Source: CAVSXS01 sp963767715 (lineage in GTDB: Bacteria > Chloroflexota > Ktedonobacteria > Ktedonobacterales > Ktedonobacteraceae). Taken from it: 64,000 nucleotides of DNA. The notes under the pieces were generated by a model. It was not told the origin of the DNA and ran no database searches. It was given only the letters and a program-made list of their open reading frames with translations. This document shows positions 26,471 to 35,462 of this stretch, in pieces (position 1 is the stretch's first letter; each line of letters starts with the position of its first letter). Made by a program: the position numbers and the translations under genes. The DNA lies in assembly GCA_963767715.1 (NCBI GenBank), contig CAVYFA010000007.1:114520-178519 (forward strand), read 5' to 3'.

Positions 26471-27334
26471 CTACGCCCTGCCACGTGCCTGCTCCCTGGC
26501 AGAGGGCGTCGTCGTTGCCGGGGTTCGCGGTGGCACGACCGGCTTGCGTGTCAACCAGGCGAAGATGCCGCCCGCTACAACCAGGTACACGGCGAACATG
26601 ACGGCTTGCAAGACGGTAGGAGCCTGGGCATACCCCACGAAGGTATGCAAGATATCACCGAGCGTGCTCTCCTCAGAGAGTATGTGCGCGGTATTCCAGA
26701 TGGGCGTTGTCCCAAAGGCGAGCCACCCCAGCGACTGCATATTCTGGATGGCATCACCTAGCAATCCCGCGGCGAAGATGAGCAAGAGGACGCCCATGAT
26801 GCGGAAGAAGATGCGGAAGTCGAGCCGGTAGCCCAGGCGATAGATCAGGATACATAACACGACGGCAGCAAGCAATCCCAGCGCTGCCCCTAGCAAGAGA
26901 TAGAGGCCGCTCGTCTGAAACGCGAAAGCCAGCGTAAATACAGCCGTCTCCAGTCCCTCGCGCCCAACCGTCGTAAACGCCAGCAGGCCCAGCGCCAGGC
27001 CAGATCCCGCTACGCTCGCCTTCGCCGTGATCTCGCGTTTCAACGAGCGGCTGTGCTTCTGCATCCAGAAGGTCATGCTGGTCAGTAGCACAACCGCGAT
27101 CAGGTAGGTAATCGTCTCAAATACTGTCTGAAAGGTCGATCCCACATAATTGTGGACGGTAATGTATAGCGCGACTCCCCCCAGCAGCGCGACCAGCACA
27201 GCCAGACCCACACCGGCCCATACTGCCCGCGCCTTCTCCATCTGCCCGAGCTGCCGCAGCGCAGCCAGTAAAATACTGACAATCAGGCTGGCTTCCAGCC
27301 CTTCTCGCAAGAACAGCACGAATGTTGCTACCAT
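26471..27334 (-). CDS. FTR1/EfeU-family iron permease
   Basis: A protein of 287 aa, seven hydrophobic helices. Both iron-binding RExxE motifs of the family are present: FLREGLEASLIVSILL in the first helix and VGREGLETAVF in the fourth. No EfeO/EfeB partner is adjacent. It probably imports ferrous or oxidised iron across the membrane. The upstream gene on the same strand encodes a DtxR-type regulator, and an ATATTAG-N6-CTAATAT palindrome lies about 80 bp ahead of the start, which suggests iron-dependent control. Confidence 0.9.
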   Translation of the reverse strand: MVATFVLFLREGLEASLIVSILLAALRQLGQMEKARAVWAGVGLAVLVALLGGVALYITVHNYVGSTFQTVFETITYLIAVVLLTSMTFWMQKHSRSLKREITAKASVAGSGLALGLLAFTTVGREGLETAVFTLAFAFQTSGLYLLLGAALGLLAAVVLCILIYRLGYRLDFRIFFRIMGVLLLIFAAGLLGDAIQNMQSLGWLAFGTTPIWNTAHILSEESTLGDILHTFVGYAQAPTVLQAVMFAVYLVVAGGIFAWLTRKPVVPPRTPATTTPSAREQARGRA

Positions 27335-27413
27335 ACTTGACCTACTTTCATATCAGACTGCTCATCACGGCCCCCAATCTACCTCTACCATTAATTCCGA
27401 CTAATCTACTCAG

Positions 27414-27433
27414 ATATTAGCATGCCCTAATAT
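27414..27433. promoter_or_regulatory. Palindrome ATATTAG-N6-CTAATAT (candidate metalloregulator site)
   Basis: Perfect 7-bp inverted repeats separated by CATGCC, upstream of the iron permease. TTAG...CTAA ends resemble DtxR/IdeR-type boxes. The DtxR homologue gene is the next one upstream. Confidence 0.5.
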
Positions 27434-27512
27434 CGAAGTCAAGATCAACTGGTCAAGATTTGGTCAAGCTTTTCAATTACCTTTCCTGGCAATTCTCGCT
27501 CGTATATTGTAC

Positions 27513-27533
27513 GGGCGACCCTCGCGGTCGCCC
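27513..27533. terminator. Short GC hairpin after DtxR-type gene
   Basis: GGGCGACC-CTCGC-GGTCGCCC, an 8-bp stem with a 5-nt loop, 44 bp beyond the regulator's stop. No U-tract, so a weak terminator or a small repeat. Confidence 0.45.
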
Positions 27534-27576
27534 TGGAAATCTCGCCTCCTGGGAATCTTGCCTATCAACATCAACA

Positions 27577-28272
27577 TCAACGCGTCATCCAGATTTTATC
27601 TGCCGCGTGCCTGTTGATACGCACCTCGCGGCCCTCAACCGACACCCGGAAACTCTCTTCCAATTGCTCCTGTGCATCATCATGCGCCAGAACCTCCAGG
27701 CGCGTACCCGGCGTCAGTCCCTTCTCATGCAGGTAAAGAATGAGCGCTTCTTCGTCCTCCACCACCTCCGAAATACACAGAATGCTCGCACTCTGAGCCG
27801 GTAAAACGGCCGAGAGCCGCACCGCACCCTGGTCCTTCAAGTAAGTGCGCGCGCTCGGCACAAGGCCGGGGATAGGATTGCCGTGCGGGCAGGTAACAGG
27901 GTGGTTCAGGCTGGCAACAACACGCGCCTCGACCGCGCCGGATATGAAATGCTCCAACCGGCAAGCCTCCTCATGCACCTGGTGCCACTGCATTCCCAGC
28001 ATATCGACAAGGAAACGCTCCGTCAGCCGGTGCCGCCGCAGCACTGCTTCAGCCGCCTGGTAGCCCTCCTCCGTCAGTCGCACAACGCGCTTCTGGTCCA
28101 TCTCCACATAGCCATCGCGCACCAGTCGCTTCAACATCTCCGTGACGGTCGGAGCGGAGACGCGAAATTTCTCTGCCAGGCGCGCACCGATCACTACTTC
28201 ATCCTCTGCGCTCATATTGTAGATCGTCTCCAGGTACTCCTCGACCGTCGCGCTCAGTGGTTCTTCCATCAT
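27577..28272 (-). CDS. DtxR/MntR-family metal-dependent transcriptional regulator
   Basis: A protein of 231 aa. Winged helix at the N-terminus (ATVEEYLETIYNMSAEDEVVIGARLAEKFRVSAPTVTEMLKRL), then the metal-binding and dimerisation domain (HRLTERFLVDMLGMQWHQVHEEACRLEHFIS) with the expected His, Glu and Cys ligands, CPHGNPIPG, and an SH3-like FeoA domain at the C-terminus. With Fe2+ or Mn2+ it would bind DNA and repress uptake genes; the FTR1 permease next door is the obvious target. The start was placed at the double ATG (28272/28269) behind GAGGAGAG. Confidence 0.88.
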   Translation of the reverse strand: MMEEPLSATVEEYLETIYNMSAEDEVVIGARLAEKFRVSAPTVTEMLKRLVRDGYVEMDQKRVVRLTEEGYQAAEAVLRRHRLTERFLVDMLGMQWHQVHEEACRLEHFISGAVEARVVASLNHPVTCPHGNPIPGLVPSARTYLKDQGAVRLSAVLPAQSASILCISEVVEDEEALILYLHEKGLTPGTRLEVLAHDDAQEQLEESFRVSVEGREVRINRHAADKIWMTR

Positions 28273-28497
28273 CAAGGCTCTCTCCTCGCTCGTCTCCCGA
28301 TGCATAAACGCACGCTAGCACAACAGGATTGTAGCATCTCCAAATCTACACCGTCAAACACGCGTTCAATTCAATCCATCCACCCTTATCGATTTCCCAC
28401 ACGGCTATAGTGGGAACAGAGAGCAAAGGAAGCGAGTGGTGATATAGCCAGTACAATGGCCAGGATGGCAATTTCACATACATCAGGAGATTCTTTA

Positions 28498-29322
28498 ATG
28501 GAGTATAAGCACCAGGAGTCTGGAAGGGCCCGCTCTTCAGCCTTCGCCTATCCCGGCAAAAAAGTGACTCGCATATTTTCCCGCCAGGCCATTTTACTGA
28601 CCTGCACGTTCATACTGATCCTCAGTTCACTCGTCGTCACCCATGATCAGAACAAAGCCCTGGCCGCCAATCCAGGATCCGGCAACGGCTGTTCCTGGTA
28701 TACCGTGCGCTGGGGCGATACGCTCAGCAACATTGCCTTGAGATATCACACTACCTACCCGACGCTCGCGCGCGTCAACAACATCCGCAACGTCAACCTT
28801 ATTTTCGTCAACCAGCAACTCTGTATCCCTGTCCGCCAGAGCTCCAGCGCGCGGGGCGGCTGGATTCCCAGCGGGATAGCGGCCAACGGCTCCGTGAGAT
28901 GGTACGACTACAGCGCGTTAGACTGGTCGTCGCGCCCCCAGGTCCAATCTCTGCTGCACCGTGCCGCCGCCGACTTCGGGCTGCCCGCCAACCTGTTGCT
29001 CGCCATCGCCTGGCAGGAGAGCGGCTGGTACCAGCACGTCATCGCCTGGGACGGCGGCATCGGTGTAATGCAGATTATGCCCTACACCGCCGTATCCATC
29101 AACGTCGGCACAGGCATCAGGCGCGACCCCTATCACCTCTGGGATAATATCATGCTGGGTGCCCAATACCTGCGCTGGCTCTGGAACAGCTTTCACGGCA
29201 ATCTCTTCAAAATCATCAGCGGCTACAACGAGGGCGGCTGGAACGTCATCCACCGCGGCATCTTCAACTGGCGCTACGTCAACAATGTGCTCAGCCTGAT
29301 GCAACGCTTCCGCTACAACTGA
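28498..29322 (+). CDS. LysM and lytic transglycosylase (SLT) domain exported protein
   Basis: A protein of 274 aa. Basic N-terminus and a hydrophobic signal/anchor at about residues 24-44. One LysM domain follows (CSWYTVRWGDTLSNIALRYHTT...NLIFVNQQLCIP), which binds peptidoglycan. The C-terminal half is a goose-type/SLT transglycosylase: AIAWQESGWYQ with the catalytic Glu, GVMQIMP, and SGYNEGGWNV. It would cleave peptidoglycan outside the membrane. ATG 28498 has AGGAG eight bases upstream; an in-frame ATG at 28456 is less well supported. Confidence 0.88.
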   Translation: MEYKHQESGRARSSAFAYPGKKVTRIFSRQAILLTCTFILILSSLVVTHDQNKALAANPGSGNGCSWYTVRWGDTLSNIALRYHTTYPTLARVNNIRNVNLIFVNQQLCIPVRQSSSARGGWIPSGIAANGSVRWYDYSALDWSSRPQVQSLLHRAAADFGLPANLLLAIAWQESGWYQHVIAWDGGIGVMQIMPYTAVSINVGTGIRRDPYHLWDNIMLGAQYLRWLWNSFHGNLFKIISGYNEGGWNVIHRGIFNWRYVNNVLSLMQRFRYN

Positions 29323-29362
29323 CTCCGCACCCCATGCTAATGTAGAGGCACAATTCTTCCAT

Positions 29363-29388
29363 GTCATCCTGAGCGCAGCGAAGGATCT
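29363..29388. repeat. Dispersed repeat family A, single copy
   Basis: A single 26-bp copy of the CATCCTGAGCGCAGCGAAGG element, just before a family B copy. Confidence 0.85.
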
Positions 29389-29400
29389 CATCCTCCTCTC

Positions 29401-29536
29401 TTACCCAGGTAGGTTTATTGTAGGAAGTTGGTTCTTTGTAGAGGCAGGGGGCGGCGGGGAGCGGGGCGGGGCCCCTTGCGGGTGCCTTGCGTGCTCTCCG
29501 CCTCGCTGGCCCTTTCTCGAGAAACACCTACCCTTG
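29401..29536. repeat. Dispersed repeat family B, copy 3
   Basis: Begins ACCCAGGTAGGTTTATTG, then GTAGAGGCAGG, GGGGCCCCTTGCGGGTGCC and CTGGCCCTTTCTCGAG, aligned with the copies at 3675, 5729 and 37490. It fills much of the 388-bp gap between two convergent genes. Confidence 0.85.
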
Positions 29537-29610
29537 AGAGCATCCTCCTCCTCCCTCTCCAAAAGCGCGTGCTGATCCTACCCCTCCCATAACGTCACCC
29601 CAGACATAGC

Positions 29611-29644
29611 GAAGCGCCTCTCAGCCGCTTGTGAGAGGCGCTTC
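29611..29644. terminator. Perfect 13-bp-stem hairpin between convergent genes
   Basis: Arms GAAGCGCCTCTCA (29611-29623) and TGAGAGGCGCTTC (29632-29644), 8-nt loop. It could end transcripts from either side; 67 bp from the minus-strand gene's stop. Confidence 0.65.
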
Positions 29645-29710
29645 ACCGCGCTCAGCACGACGGGTGTGTCCGCATGCATACAGGCGCACTATTGCCGGTT
29701 CCTCGGCAGC

Positions 29711-30106
29711 TTACGCCAGCGCTCTCGTCTTCGCGAAAGCATGCGTCTGCGAAACCAGCACGAGCAGGATAACAGCGACACCGGCGACCAGGTGCGGCAG
29801 CCACACATTGGGGCTCTTTGTGTAGAACCCGAAGATGAACGGCGAAGCGGCCAGGAACGCCGCCGCCAGGAAGTCGACGATCAGGTGCCCGGCCATCGGA
29901 ATGAACCGCAGCGACGGTATGCCAAGCTCATAGTTCGTCAGCAGGCTGTACAGGATCAGAACGACCCCAAGCACCATAGGAATGACGACCTGCGGCCCGC
30001 CCCCACTGAAGAACCCGAACACAAACGGAGCCGCGATCAGCACAATGCCTCCAATGTAATCGAAGTAGGCATGCAGCCACGTTGGAACAAAACGAATACC
30101 TTTCAT
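29711..30106 (-). CDS. Small membrane protein, SPW-repeat-like
   Basis: A protein of 131 aa with four hydrophobic helices in two similar halves. Each half begins with a polar stretch containing DY/DF and includes A(A/S)PFxFGF (IAAPFVFGFFSGG and AASPFIFGFYTKS), as in proteins with SPW repeats. Function unknown. The ATG at 30106 has AAAGGA seven bases ahead; earlier in-frame ATGs lack a good site. Confidence 0.6.
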   Translation of the reverse strand: MKGIRFVPTWLHAYFDYIGGIVLIAAPFVFGFFSGGGPQVVIPMVLGVVLILYSLLTNYELGIPSLRFIPMAGHLIVDFLAAAFLAASPFIFGFYTKSPNVWLPHLVAGVAVILLVLVSQTHAFAKTRALA

Positions 30107-30211
30107 TGCAAATCCTTTCATGATAATCTCGCCAATTTGGCAAGTATTGTTTGACTGTACTGCCAGATATACGGGAAGAACAAATAGACAGATCATCAAA
30201 AAGCAGCAATA

Positions 30212-30949
30212 TCATACAAAATCGCCGCTAAACGCCTCTCCCGCGCGGTGTATGGTCGCTTGACCACGACGATAGACCGTCACCGCGCCTTGTCCATACA
30301 CGCGCCAATCAGTCCTGCGTCCCGCCTCACCGCCATAATTGCTATCAGTGCTATTATCACCATCATCGATCATACCTGTGCGCTCGTCGATGCCCAGCAG
30401 CACAGCATCAGGCAGGAGATCTGTCAGTCGCGCGGCCCAACCCTTGCCAAAGGTGTTATGGTGCGGCAGAACGCACGTATTCGGCACGTAATTCAGCCCC
30501 TCGACAACCTTCCCCATGCCAGGGTCGAAATAATACTCGCACATCACCATCGCCCCGGCGCTGCTGCCGGCAATCACCGCGCCGTTGTCATACGCCCTGA
30601 GCATGGCATCCCCGCACACACTGTCCTTGAGCGTCTCGCCGAGGTAGCCGGCGAAGCCGCCCAGCATGTAGATCAGGCGCGAACGGAAAAGTGTTTCTGC
30701 GAGACGAATATCATTTGCCGATGCCTTGTCGATAATGGGCAGCCACTCAACGTGCGTCGCGCCCAGTCCCTTGAACCAGTTCACCCCATTGCTGCCGGCC
30801 CGACGATAGTTATCGTCGGGCGCGGCGGCCGTAGGTATTATGCTGATCTGAGCATCCGGGCTGCCGGCCAGTGCTAACGCGCGCCGGTCCGGTTCGGCCA
30901 TCTTCCCGCCAAATTCGGCGCCGCCCTCTAAAACTAAGTACCCTATCAC
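30212..30949 (-). CDS. Cyanophycinase-like peptidase (S51 family)
   Basis: A protein of 245 aa. S51 landmarks: LVLEGGAEF at the N-terminus, SIIPTAAAPDDNYRRAG, LGGFAGYL, and the nucleophile elbow VIAGSSAGAMVMCEYY with the catalytic Ser, followed by PHHNTFGKGW and GIDERTG. Family members hydrolyse cyanophycin or alpha-aspartyl dipeptides. No cyanophycin synthetase is nearby, so the substrate is open. Start is GTG 30949 with GGAG nine bases ahead. It is 27 bp behind the cyclic-nucleotide-binding gene, probably in one transcript. Confidence 0.85.
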   Translation of the reverse strand: MIGYLVLEGGAEFGGKMAEPDRRALALAGSPDAQISIIPTAAAPDDNYRRAGSNGVNWFKGLGATHVEWLPIIDKASANDIRLAETLFRSRLIYMLGGFAGYLGETLKDSVCGDAMLRAYDNGAVIAGSSAGAMVMCEYYFDPGMGKVVEGLNYVPNTCVLPHHNTFGKGWAARLTDLLPDAVLLGIDERTGMIDDGDNSTDSNYGGEAGRRTDWRVYGQGAVTVYRRGQATIHRAGEAFSGDFV

Positions 30950-30976
30950 GCTTTCTAACTCCAGTCAGACTCCCGC

Positions 30977-31417
30977 TTACTCGGTTGCTCGTTGCTCGGC
31001 CTTGCGCAGGCGGCGACTGAGAACGGCTAGCAGATCAAGGCCGACATCGGGATCGCGGCGCAATATTGTACGCATCGTAGTGCGGAAGTCCCAAAACGGC
31101 AGCACGAGCACGTCCACCTCATCGACCGCCGTTACAGTAGCAGAGCGGGGCATATCGTCCAGCAGCGCCATTTCGCCAATCACATCTTCCGCCCCCGCTG
31201 TCCCCAGTACCTGCTCCTCTCCATCAGGGCCGCTTACCTGGGTGATGCGCACAGTCCCTTGTGTAATAATAAACAGTCCCAACCCTCTCTCGCCTTGAGA
31301 GATCAGCACCGAGCCCGGGCTATGCTTGCCCTCGCGGCAACTTGCTGCCAGATCCTTTAACTCCCTCTTATTGAGGCCGGAAAAGAGGTCAACGCGCGCT
31401 AAGACATCCTCGTACAT
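30977..31417 (-). CDS. Cyclic nucleotide-binding domain protein (no DNA-binding domain)
   Basis: A protein of 146 aa consisting of one cNMP-binding beta-roll: HSPGSVLISQGERGLGLFIITQGTVRI, VLGTAGAEDVIGEMALLDDMPRSATVTA (phosphate-binding cassette with GEMALL and RSATV), and a C-terminal helix. It lacks the HTH of CRP regulators, so it is probably a stand-alone sensor or adaptor. AGGAGG stands before the ATG. Leader gene of the cyanophycinase-like peptidase. Confidence 0.87.
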   Translation of the reverse strand: MYEDVLARVDLFSGLNKRELKDLAASCREGKHSPGSVLISQGERGLGLFIITQGTVRITQVSGPDGEEQVLGTAGAEDVIGEMALLDDMPRSATVTAVDEVDVLVLPFWDFRTTMRTILRRDPDVGLDLLAVLSRRLRKAEQRATE

Positions 31418-31514
31418 GGACTGGAACCTCCTTTTTCATTGAGGACTATCATAAAAATAAGTAGGATAACGTCTTCAACACTTATTTTACCACCCTTCGA
31501 CTCAGCCTGGTTGC

Positions 31515-34500
31515 TCATGCCCTCACATGCTGGTTGCTTCCTGGTGAAGCTGCCCTGTAGCGATCAAACAGCCAGTCGATGAACACCCTGGAAAACTCGG
31601 GGTTATCGTTGACCTGCTTGTAGAACTTGAAATGGCTATCGACCATGTCTTGCATCAGGTCATTCACGACTTGATTGAAGGTAAGCCTGGCATTCTCCAG
31701 CGTATTCGCCCTCACACTTGCCTCGAGCGCGGCATTGCCTACCAGGCGATGCTCAAGTTCCCGGATGCACAGTTTATCATCGTCGTTGAACTCTGTGCCG
31801 AAGTGCTCGTTCAATTCGCGGATGATCTGCGAAAGCGGCTCCATCTCAGCCTCGCCCAGGCTGTAGATCTCCTTCGGACCGAGGGGATCGACCTCGTTCG
31901 CTCCGCGTTCCAGCTTGATCTTTCCGCTGCCCGTCTTGACGACGCGATAGGATTCGATATCGATGTTCTGCTGGATCTCGACGGGCAGGTTCTCATAGGT
32001 ATTGGGCAAACGCCGCAACAGCAACCGGCCAAAGGCATATAGCTTTTCAAGCTCGGTATCGGTGAAGGTTAATAATTGCGAGAGAAAGGCATACAGGCGC
32101 ACATAATCCTTCAGGTGCCCTCGAAATTCGGCCTGGTCCTGCTGTATGGCTTCCTTGTAACGATCAACAACGGGCGCGAGCACCGTGTACAGCTTGTCCT
32201 GTGTGCCTTTCGGATCAAAGGACAGCGCGGCGAAGCGATTGAGCTCGTCGGCTGAGTAGAGATGGTAGCGCTCCAACATCCCTTGCAAGTCGTAGAGCAG
32301 ATTCGGATCGGTTGCCTGCGAAAGCAACGTTTTTTCATAGTAGGGCTGGAAAGCGGCTTGGATATCCTCGGCCTCGTTCACAAAGTCCAGCACCATCGTC
32401 CCTTCTTTACCAGGATAGGTGCGGTTGAGGCGCGAGAGCGTTTGCACAGCATTCACCCCGCCCAGCTTCTTATCGACATACATCGTATGCAGCAGCGGCT
32501 GGTCAAAGCCTGTCTGGTACTTGTTGGCGACGATCAGGATACGGTACGGTTCCTGTTTGAATATCTCCGCCGTCTTGCTCTCCGAAAAGCCGTTCATGCC
32601 CGCCTCGGTGTACTCCTGGCCCTTATGCTTGACCGTTCCCGAGAAGGCCACCAGCGCCCTGTAGGGGTAGCCGTGCGCTTTCAGGTAAGCATCGACCTCC
32701 AGCTTATAGCCCATCGCCTGGACGCGCGAGCGCGTCACGATCATTGCCCTGGCCCTGCCGTCGATGAGGTGCGCGACTTTGTCTGCGAAGTGCTCGACTA
32801 TGATCGCCACTTTCCTGGCAATGGTCTGGCGGTGCATGTCCACGAAGGACTTGAGCAGCAGCGCGGCCTTCGTGCGATCGTACTGCGGGTCGGCATCGAT
32901 CTTTTTCAGCAGGTTCCAGTAGGTCTGGTAGGTCGTGTAGTTCTCCAGTACATCCAGGATAAACCCCTCTTCGATGGCCTGCTTCATGCTGTACAGGCTG
33001 AACGCTTCGTACCTCCCCTCTGTGTCTCGTGTGCCGAAGAGTTCGAGCGTCTTTGGTTTCGGCGTAGCAGTGAAGGCGAAGAAGCTCACGTTCCTGGGAA
33101 AGCCGCGCGACCGCATCACCTCTGCTATGCGGTCTTCCAGGTCGTCGCCCTCTTCGCTCTCCTCGATGTCGTAGGCATCCAGGTTGCCGGCCGTCAGCAC
33201 CTGCTTGAGGCTGCCTGAGCTTTCGCCGCTCTGTGATGAGTGCGCCTCGTCGATTATCACCGCGAACGTTTTGCCTTCAACTTTCAATTCCTCGATCTGT
33301 TTGATGATCTGCGGAAATTTTTGCAGCGTGGTTACGATGATGGTCTTACCGCCCTCGAGCGCTTCCCTCAGCTTACGCGAGGTCGTGTCGATATTCTCGA
33401 CCACGCCCCGCGTCAGTTCGAACTGCTGCACCGTTGCCTGCAACTGCTTATCCAGCACGCGCCGGTCGGTCACAACGATGATCGAGTCGAAGACGCGCCG
33501 GTCATTCTCATTGAACAGTACCGAGAGCTGGTGCGCCAGCCACGCTATCGAGTTGCTCTTGCCGCTGCCCGCGCTGTGTTCGATCAGGTAGCGCTTCCCG
33601 GGCCCCTTCTGGCGCGCATCGGCTATCAGTCGCCGCACGCTGTCGAGCTGGTGGTAGCGCGGGAAAATCAGGACCTGCTTGCCGGTCTTCTTATCCTGCT
33701 CATCCAGCACCTCGACCTGCTGGATAAAGCGGTCGATCAGGTTCAGCACGCTTTCCTGCGCCCAGATGCGCTCCCAAAGATACGCCGTCGCGAACCCCTG
33801 CCAGGAGGGCGCATTGCCCGCGCCACGGTTGTATCCCTGGTTGAAGGGTAGGAAAACCGTTCCCGCACCCTTAATATGCGTGGTCATGTAGACCAGGTCG
33901 GGATCGACAGCGAAATGCGCCAGCACGCGCCCAAAGGCAAACAGCGGCTCACGCTGATCGCGGGCGCGATACTGCTTCACCGCGTCCTTTACATTCTGTC
34001 CATTGAAGGGATTCTTAAGTTCGGCGCTAAAGATCGGCAGACCGTTCAGGAAAAGCGCGAGGTCGATGCTCTCGTTGCTTCGCTCGCTGAAATGCAGTTG
34101 CCGCACCTCGCTGAAGATATTCCCGGCGTACAGCCTGAGCGTTTCATAGTTCAATCCGCTCGCTGGCGGGAAGTAGGCCAGCCTGAACGCGCAGCCATAC
34201 GTCTTGATGCCCTTGCGCAGCACATCCAGCGTTCCTCGCGTGCGCAGTTCGCTGCCCAGCCGCTGGAAGAAGTGCGCCTTCGCCTCGTCTCCCTGCTGTT
34301 TCCTGAACTTCTCCCACTCTTTGGGCTGCGTGGCATAGATGAAGTCCAGCACATCACCGGGCAGTAGGCACAGTGCCCGGTCGTAATTCTCGCTCATGCG
34401 CTTGCGATACCCACCCGGCTGAACGCTCCCCGGCAAAAAATTACTCGTCATCGTCCCGTACAACGGCGGCTGGTGCAGCACCAGTTTAGGCGAGGCCGGT

Positions 34501-34571
34501 GCTAGTGACTCCCGGCTGGCAAGCAGCGCCTGCTCAATGGTCTCTTCAAAGTTCTTCTCGGAGATATCCAT
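31515..34571 (-). CDS. hsdR: Type I restriction endonuclease subunit R
   Basis: A protein of 1018 aa, normal full length. N-terminal PD-(D/E)xK nuclease region at about 170-220 (DLALFLNGLPIFSAELKNPFNG with the ELK triad part). The helicase motor starts at about 320: Walker A HSAGSGKSNSIAWLA, DEAH box IIDEAHSSQSGE, FAFTATPKPKT, and the second RecA domain with ILIVANKYQTGFDQP and LSRLNRTYPGK. It would translocate and cut DNA in complex with HsdM and HsdS, but the local hsdS is broken. AAGGAGAG precedes the ATG. It is separated from hsdM/hsdS by four unrelated small genes. Confidence 0.93.
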   Translation of the reverse strand: MDISEKNFEETIEQALLASRESLAPASPKLVLHQPPLYGTMTSNFLPGSVQPGGYRKRMSENYDRALCLLPGDVLDFIYATQPKEWEKFRKQQGDEAKAHFFQRLGSELRTRGTLDVLRKGIKTYGCAFRLAYFPPASGLNYETLRLYAGNIFSEVRQLHFSERSNESIDLALFLNGLPIFSAELKNPFNGQNVKDAVKQYRARDQREPLFAFGRVLAHFAVDPDLVYMTTHIKGAGTVFLPFNQGYNRGAGNAPSWQGFATAYLWERIWAQESVLNLIDRFIQQVEVLDEQDKKTGKQVLIFPRYHQLDSVRRLIADARQKGPGKRYLIEHSAGSGKSNSIAWLAHQLSVLFNENDRRVFDSIIVVTDRRVLDKQLQATVQQFELTRGVVENIDTTSRKLREALEGGKTIIVTTLQKFPQIIKQIEELKVEGKTFAVIIDEAHSSQSGESSGSLKQVLTAGNLDAYDIEESEEGDDLEDRIAEVMRSRGFPRNVSFFAFTATPKPKTLELFGTRDTEGRYEAFSLYSMKQAIEEGFILDVLENYTTYQTYWNLLKKIDADPQYDRTKAALLLKSFVDMHRQTIARKVAIIVEHFADKVAHLIDGRARAMIVTRSRVQAMGYKLEVDAYLKAHGYPYRALVAFSGTVKHKGQEYTEAGMNGFSESKTAEIFKQEPYRILIVANKYQTGFDQPLLHTMYVDKKLGGVNAVQTLSRLNRTYPGKEGTMVLDFVNEAEDIQAAFQPYYEKTLLSQATDPNLLYDLQGMLERYHLYSADELNRFAALSFDPKGTQDKLYTVLAPVVDRYKEAIQQDQAEFRGHLKDYVRLYAFLSQLLTFTDTELEKLYAFGRLLLRRLPNTYENLPVEIQQNIDIESYRVVKTGSGKIKLERGANEVDPLGPKEIYSLGEAEMEPLSQIIRELNEHFGTEFNDDDKLCIRELEHRLVGNAALEASVRANTLENARLTFNQVVNDLMQDMVDSHFKFYKQVNDNPEFSRVFIDWLFDRYRAASPGSNQHVRA

Positions 34572-34611
34572 ATTCTGCTCTCCTTACTCCCACCAAAACG
34601 ATCCGCCCACT

Positions 34612-34638
34612 GTCATCCTTCGCTGCGCGCAGGATCTC
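34612..34638. repeat. Degenerate copy of repeat family A
   Basis: GTCATCCTTCGCTGCGCGCA followed by GGATCT, a rearranged version in which the two half-sites are fused. Located just upstream of hsdR. Confidence 0.6.
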
Positions 34639-34656
34639 GGCCTGTTCTGCATTAGC

Positions 34657-35412
34657 TCATTCACCTGGTTTCCGCGCTACCACAACCAATCGCCGGCTGT
34701 CCAGGCTCAATGCGCTCCCATCCAGCCCACCATAACAGGCCTGGACGCGTAACCCGGCCAGCGCCAGCATCCGCGCCAGGTCCGTCAGTGTATAGACGCG
34801 TGCCGCGTGCCGGTACTCACGGCGCTCCCCATCCGGGAAGATCATCGTCACCAGGACATTGCTCCGGCTGGTGAGCATATCAAACTCGCGCTCTTCCAGC
34901 ACAATCAGACCATCAGCATGCCGCTCAATCATGTTGGGCGCAAAGTTGCGCATCAAGAACTCCCGCTGCATCATCTCCAGCAGTAACAGGCCCCCGGGTT
35001 TGAGCGCCTTGTAGACCTGCTGCAGCACTCGCTGATCTTCCTCTTCGCTCTCAAAATAGCCGAAAGCCGTGAAGATATTGATGACGGCATCAAACTCATC
35101 CTCGAAGGGAATCTGCCGCATATCGCCTTCTACCCACCGCACCGCTACGCCTTCGGCCTCTGCCGCGGCCCGCGCATGCTCCAGAAATACCGTGCTCAAA
35201 TCCTGCCCCGTCACCCGGTACCCCCGTTTCGCCAGCGAGACGGCATGTCGCCCATGCCCGCAGCACAGATCGAGGATGGCCCTGCCCTCCGGCAGCCCCA
35301 GTAGCTTGACGATCCCCTCCACTTCCCACTCGGTGCGTTCAGACGTGAGGAAATGATAAATGCGCAGGTAGTCCTCCCCGAAAAAGGTCTGGTACCACGG
35401 GCTCTCGCTCAT
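34657..35412 (-). CDS. Class I SAM-dependent methyltransferase
   Basis: A protein of 251 aa. SAM-binding motif I is AILDLCCGHGRHAVSLAKRG; the acidic end of strand 2 is VTGQDLS, motif II/III VEGDMRQIPFEDEFDAVINIFTAFGYF, and LKPGGLLLLEMMQ follows. A small-molecule methyltransferase of unknown substrate. GGAGG eight bases before ATG 35412 fixes the start better than the ATGs at 35427 and 35454. It lies 50 bp behind the DinB gene. Confidence 0.87.
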   Translation of the reverse strand: MSESPWYQTFFGEDYLRIYHFLTSERTEWEVEGIVKLLGLPEGRAILDLCCGHGRHAVSLAKRGYRVTGQDLSTVFLEHARAAAEAEGVAVRWVEGDMRQIPFEDEFDAVINIFTAFGYFESEEEDQRVLQQVYKALKPGGLLLLEMMQREFLMRNFAPNMIERHADGLIVLEEREFDMLTSRSNVLVTMIFPDGERREYRHAARVYTLTDLARMLALAGLRVQACYGGLDGSALSLDSRRLVVVARKPGE

Positions 35413-35462
35413 ACCTGGTTCCTCCATTCTATACCTTTCTTTTGCCCGCATCACACTGGCTG

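Noticed and set aside
26421..26475. Sequence upstream of the ornithine cyclodeaminase gene with GTCTCAGGCAAAGG, resembling the 3' part of a glycine riboswitch
   Set aside because: Only one conserved word matches. The rest of the aptamer core is missing and the space overlaps the end of the FTR1 gene, so it is likely chance.
32262..33218. Open plus-strand frame of 318 codons
   Set aside because: It is antisense to hsdR, which has full-length conserved helicase motifs. Long antisense frames are expected in GC-rich DNA.
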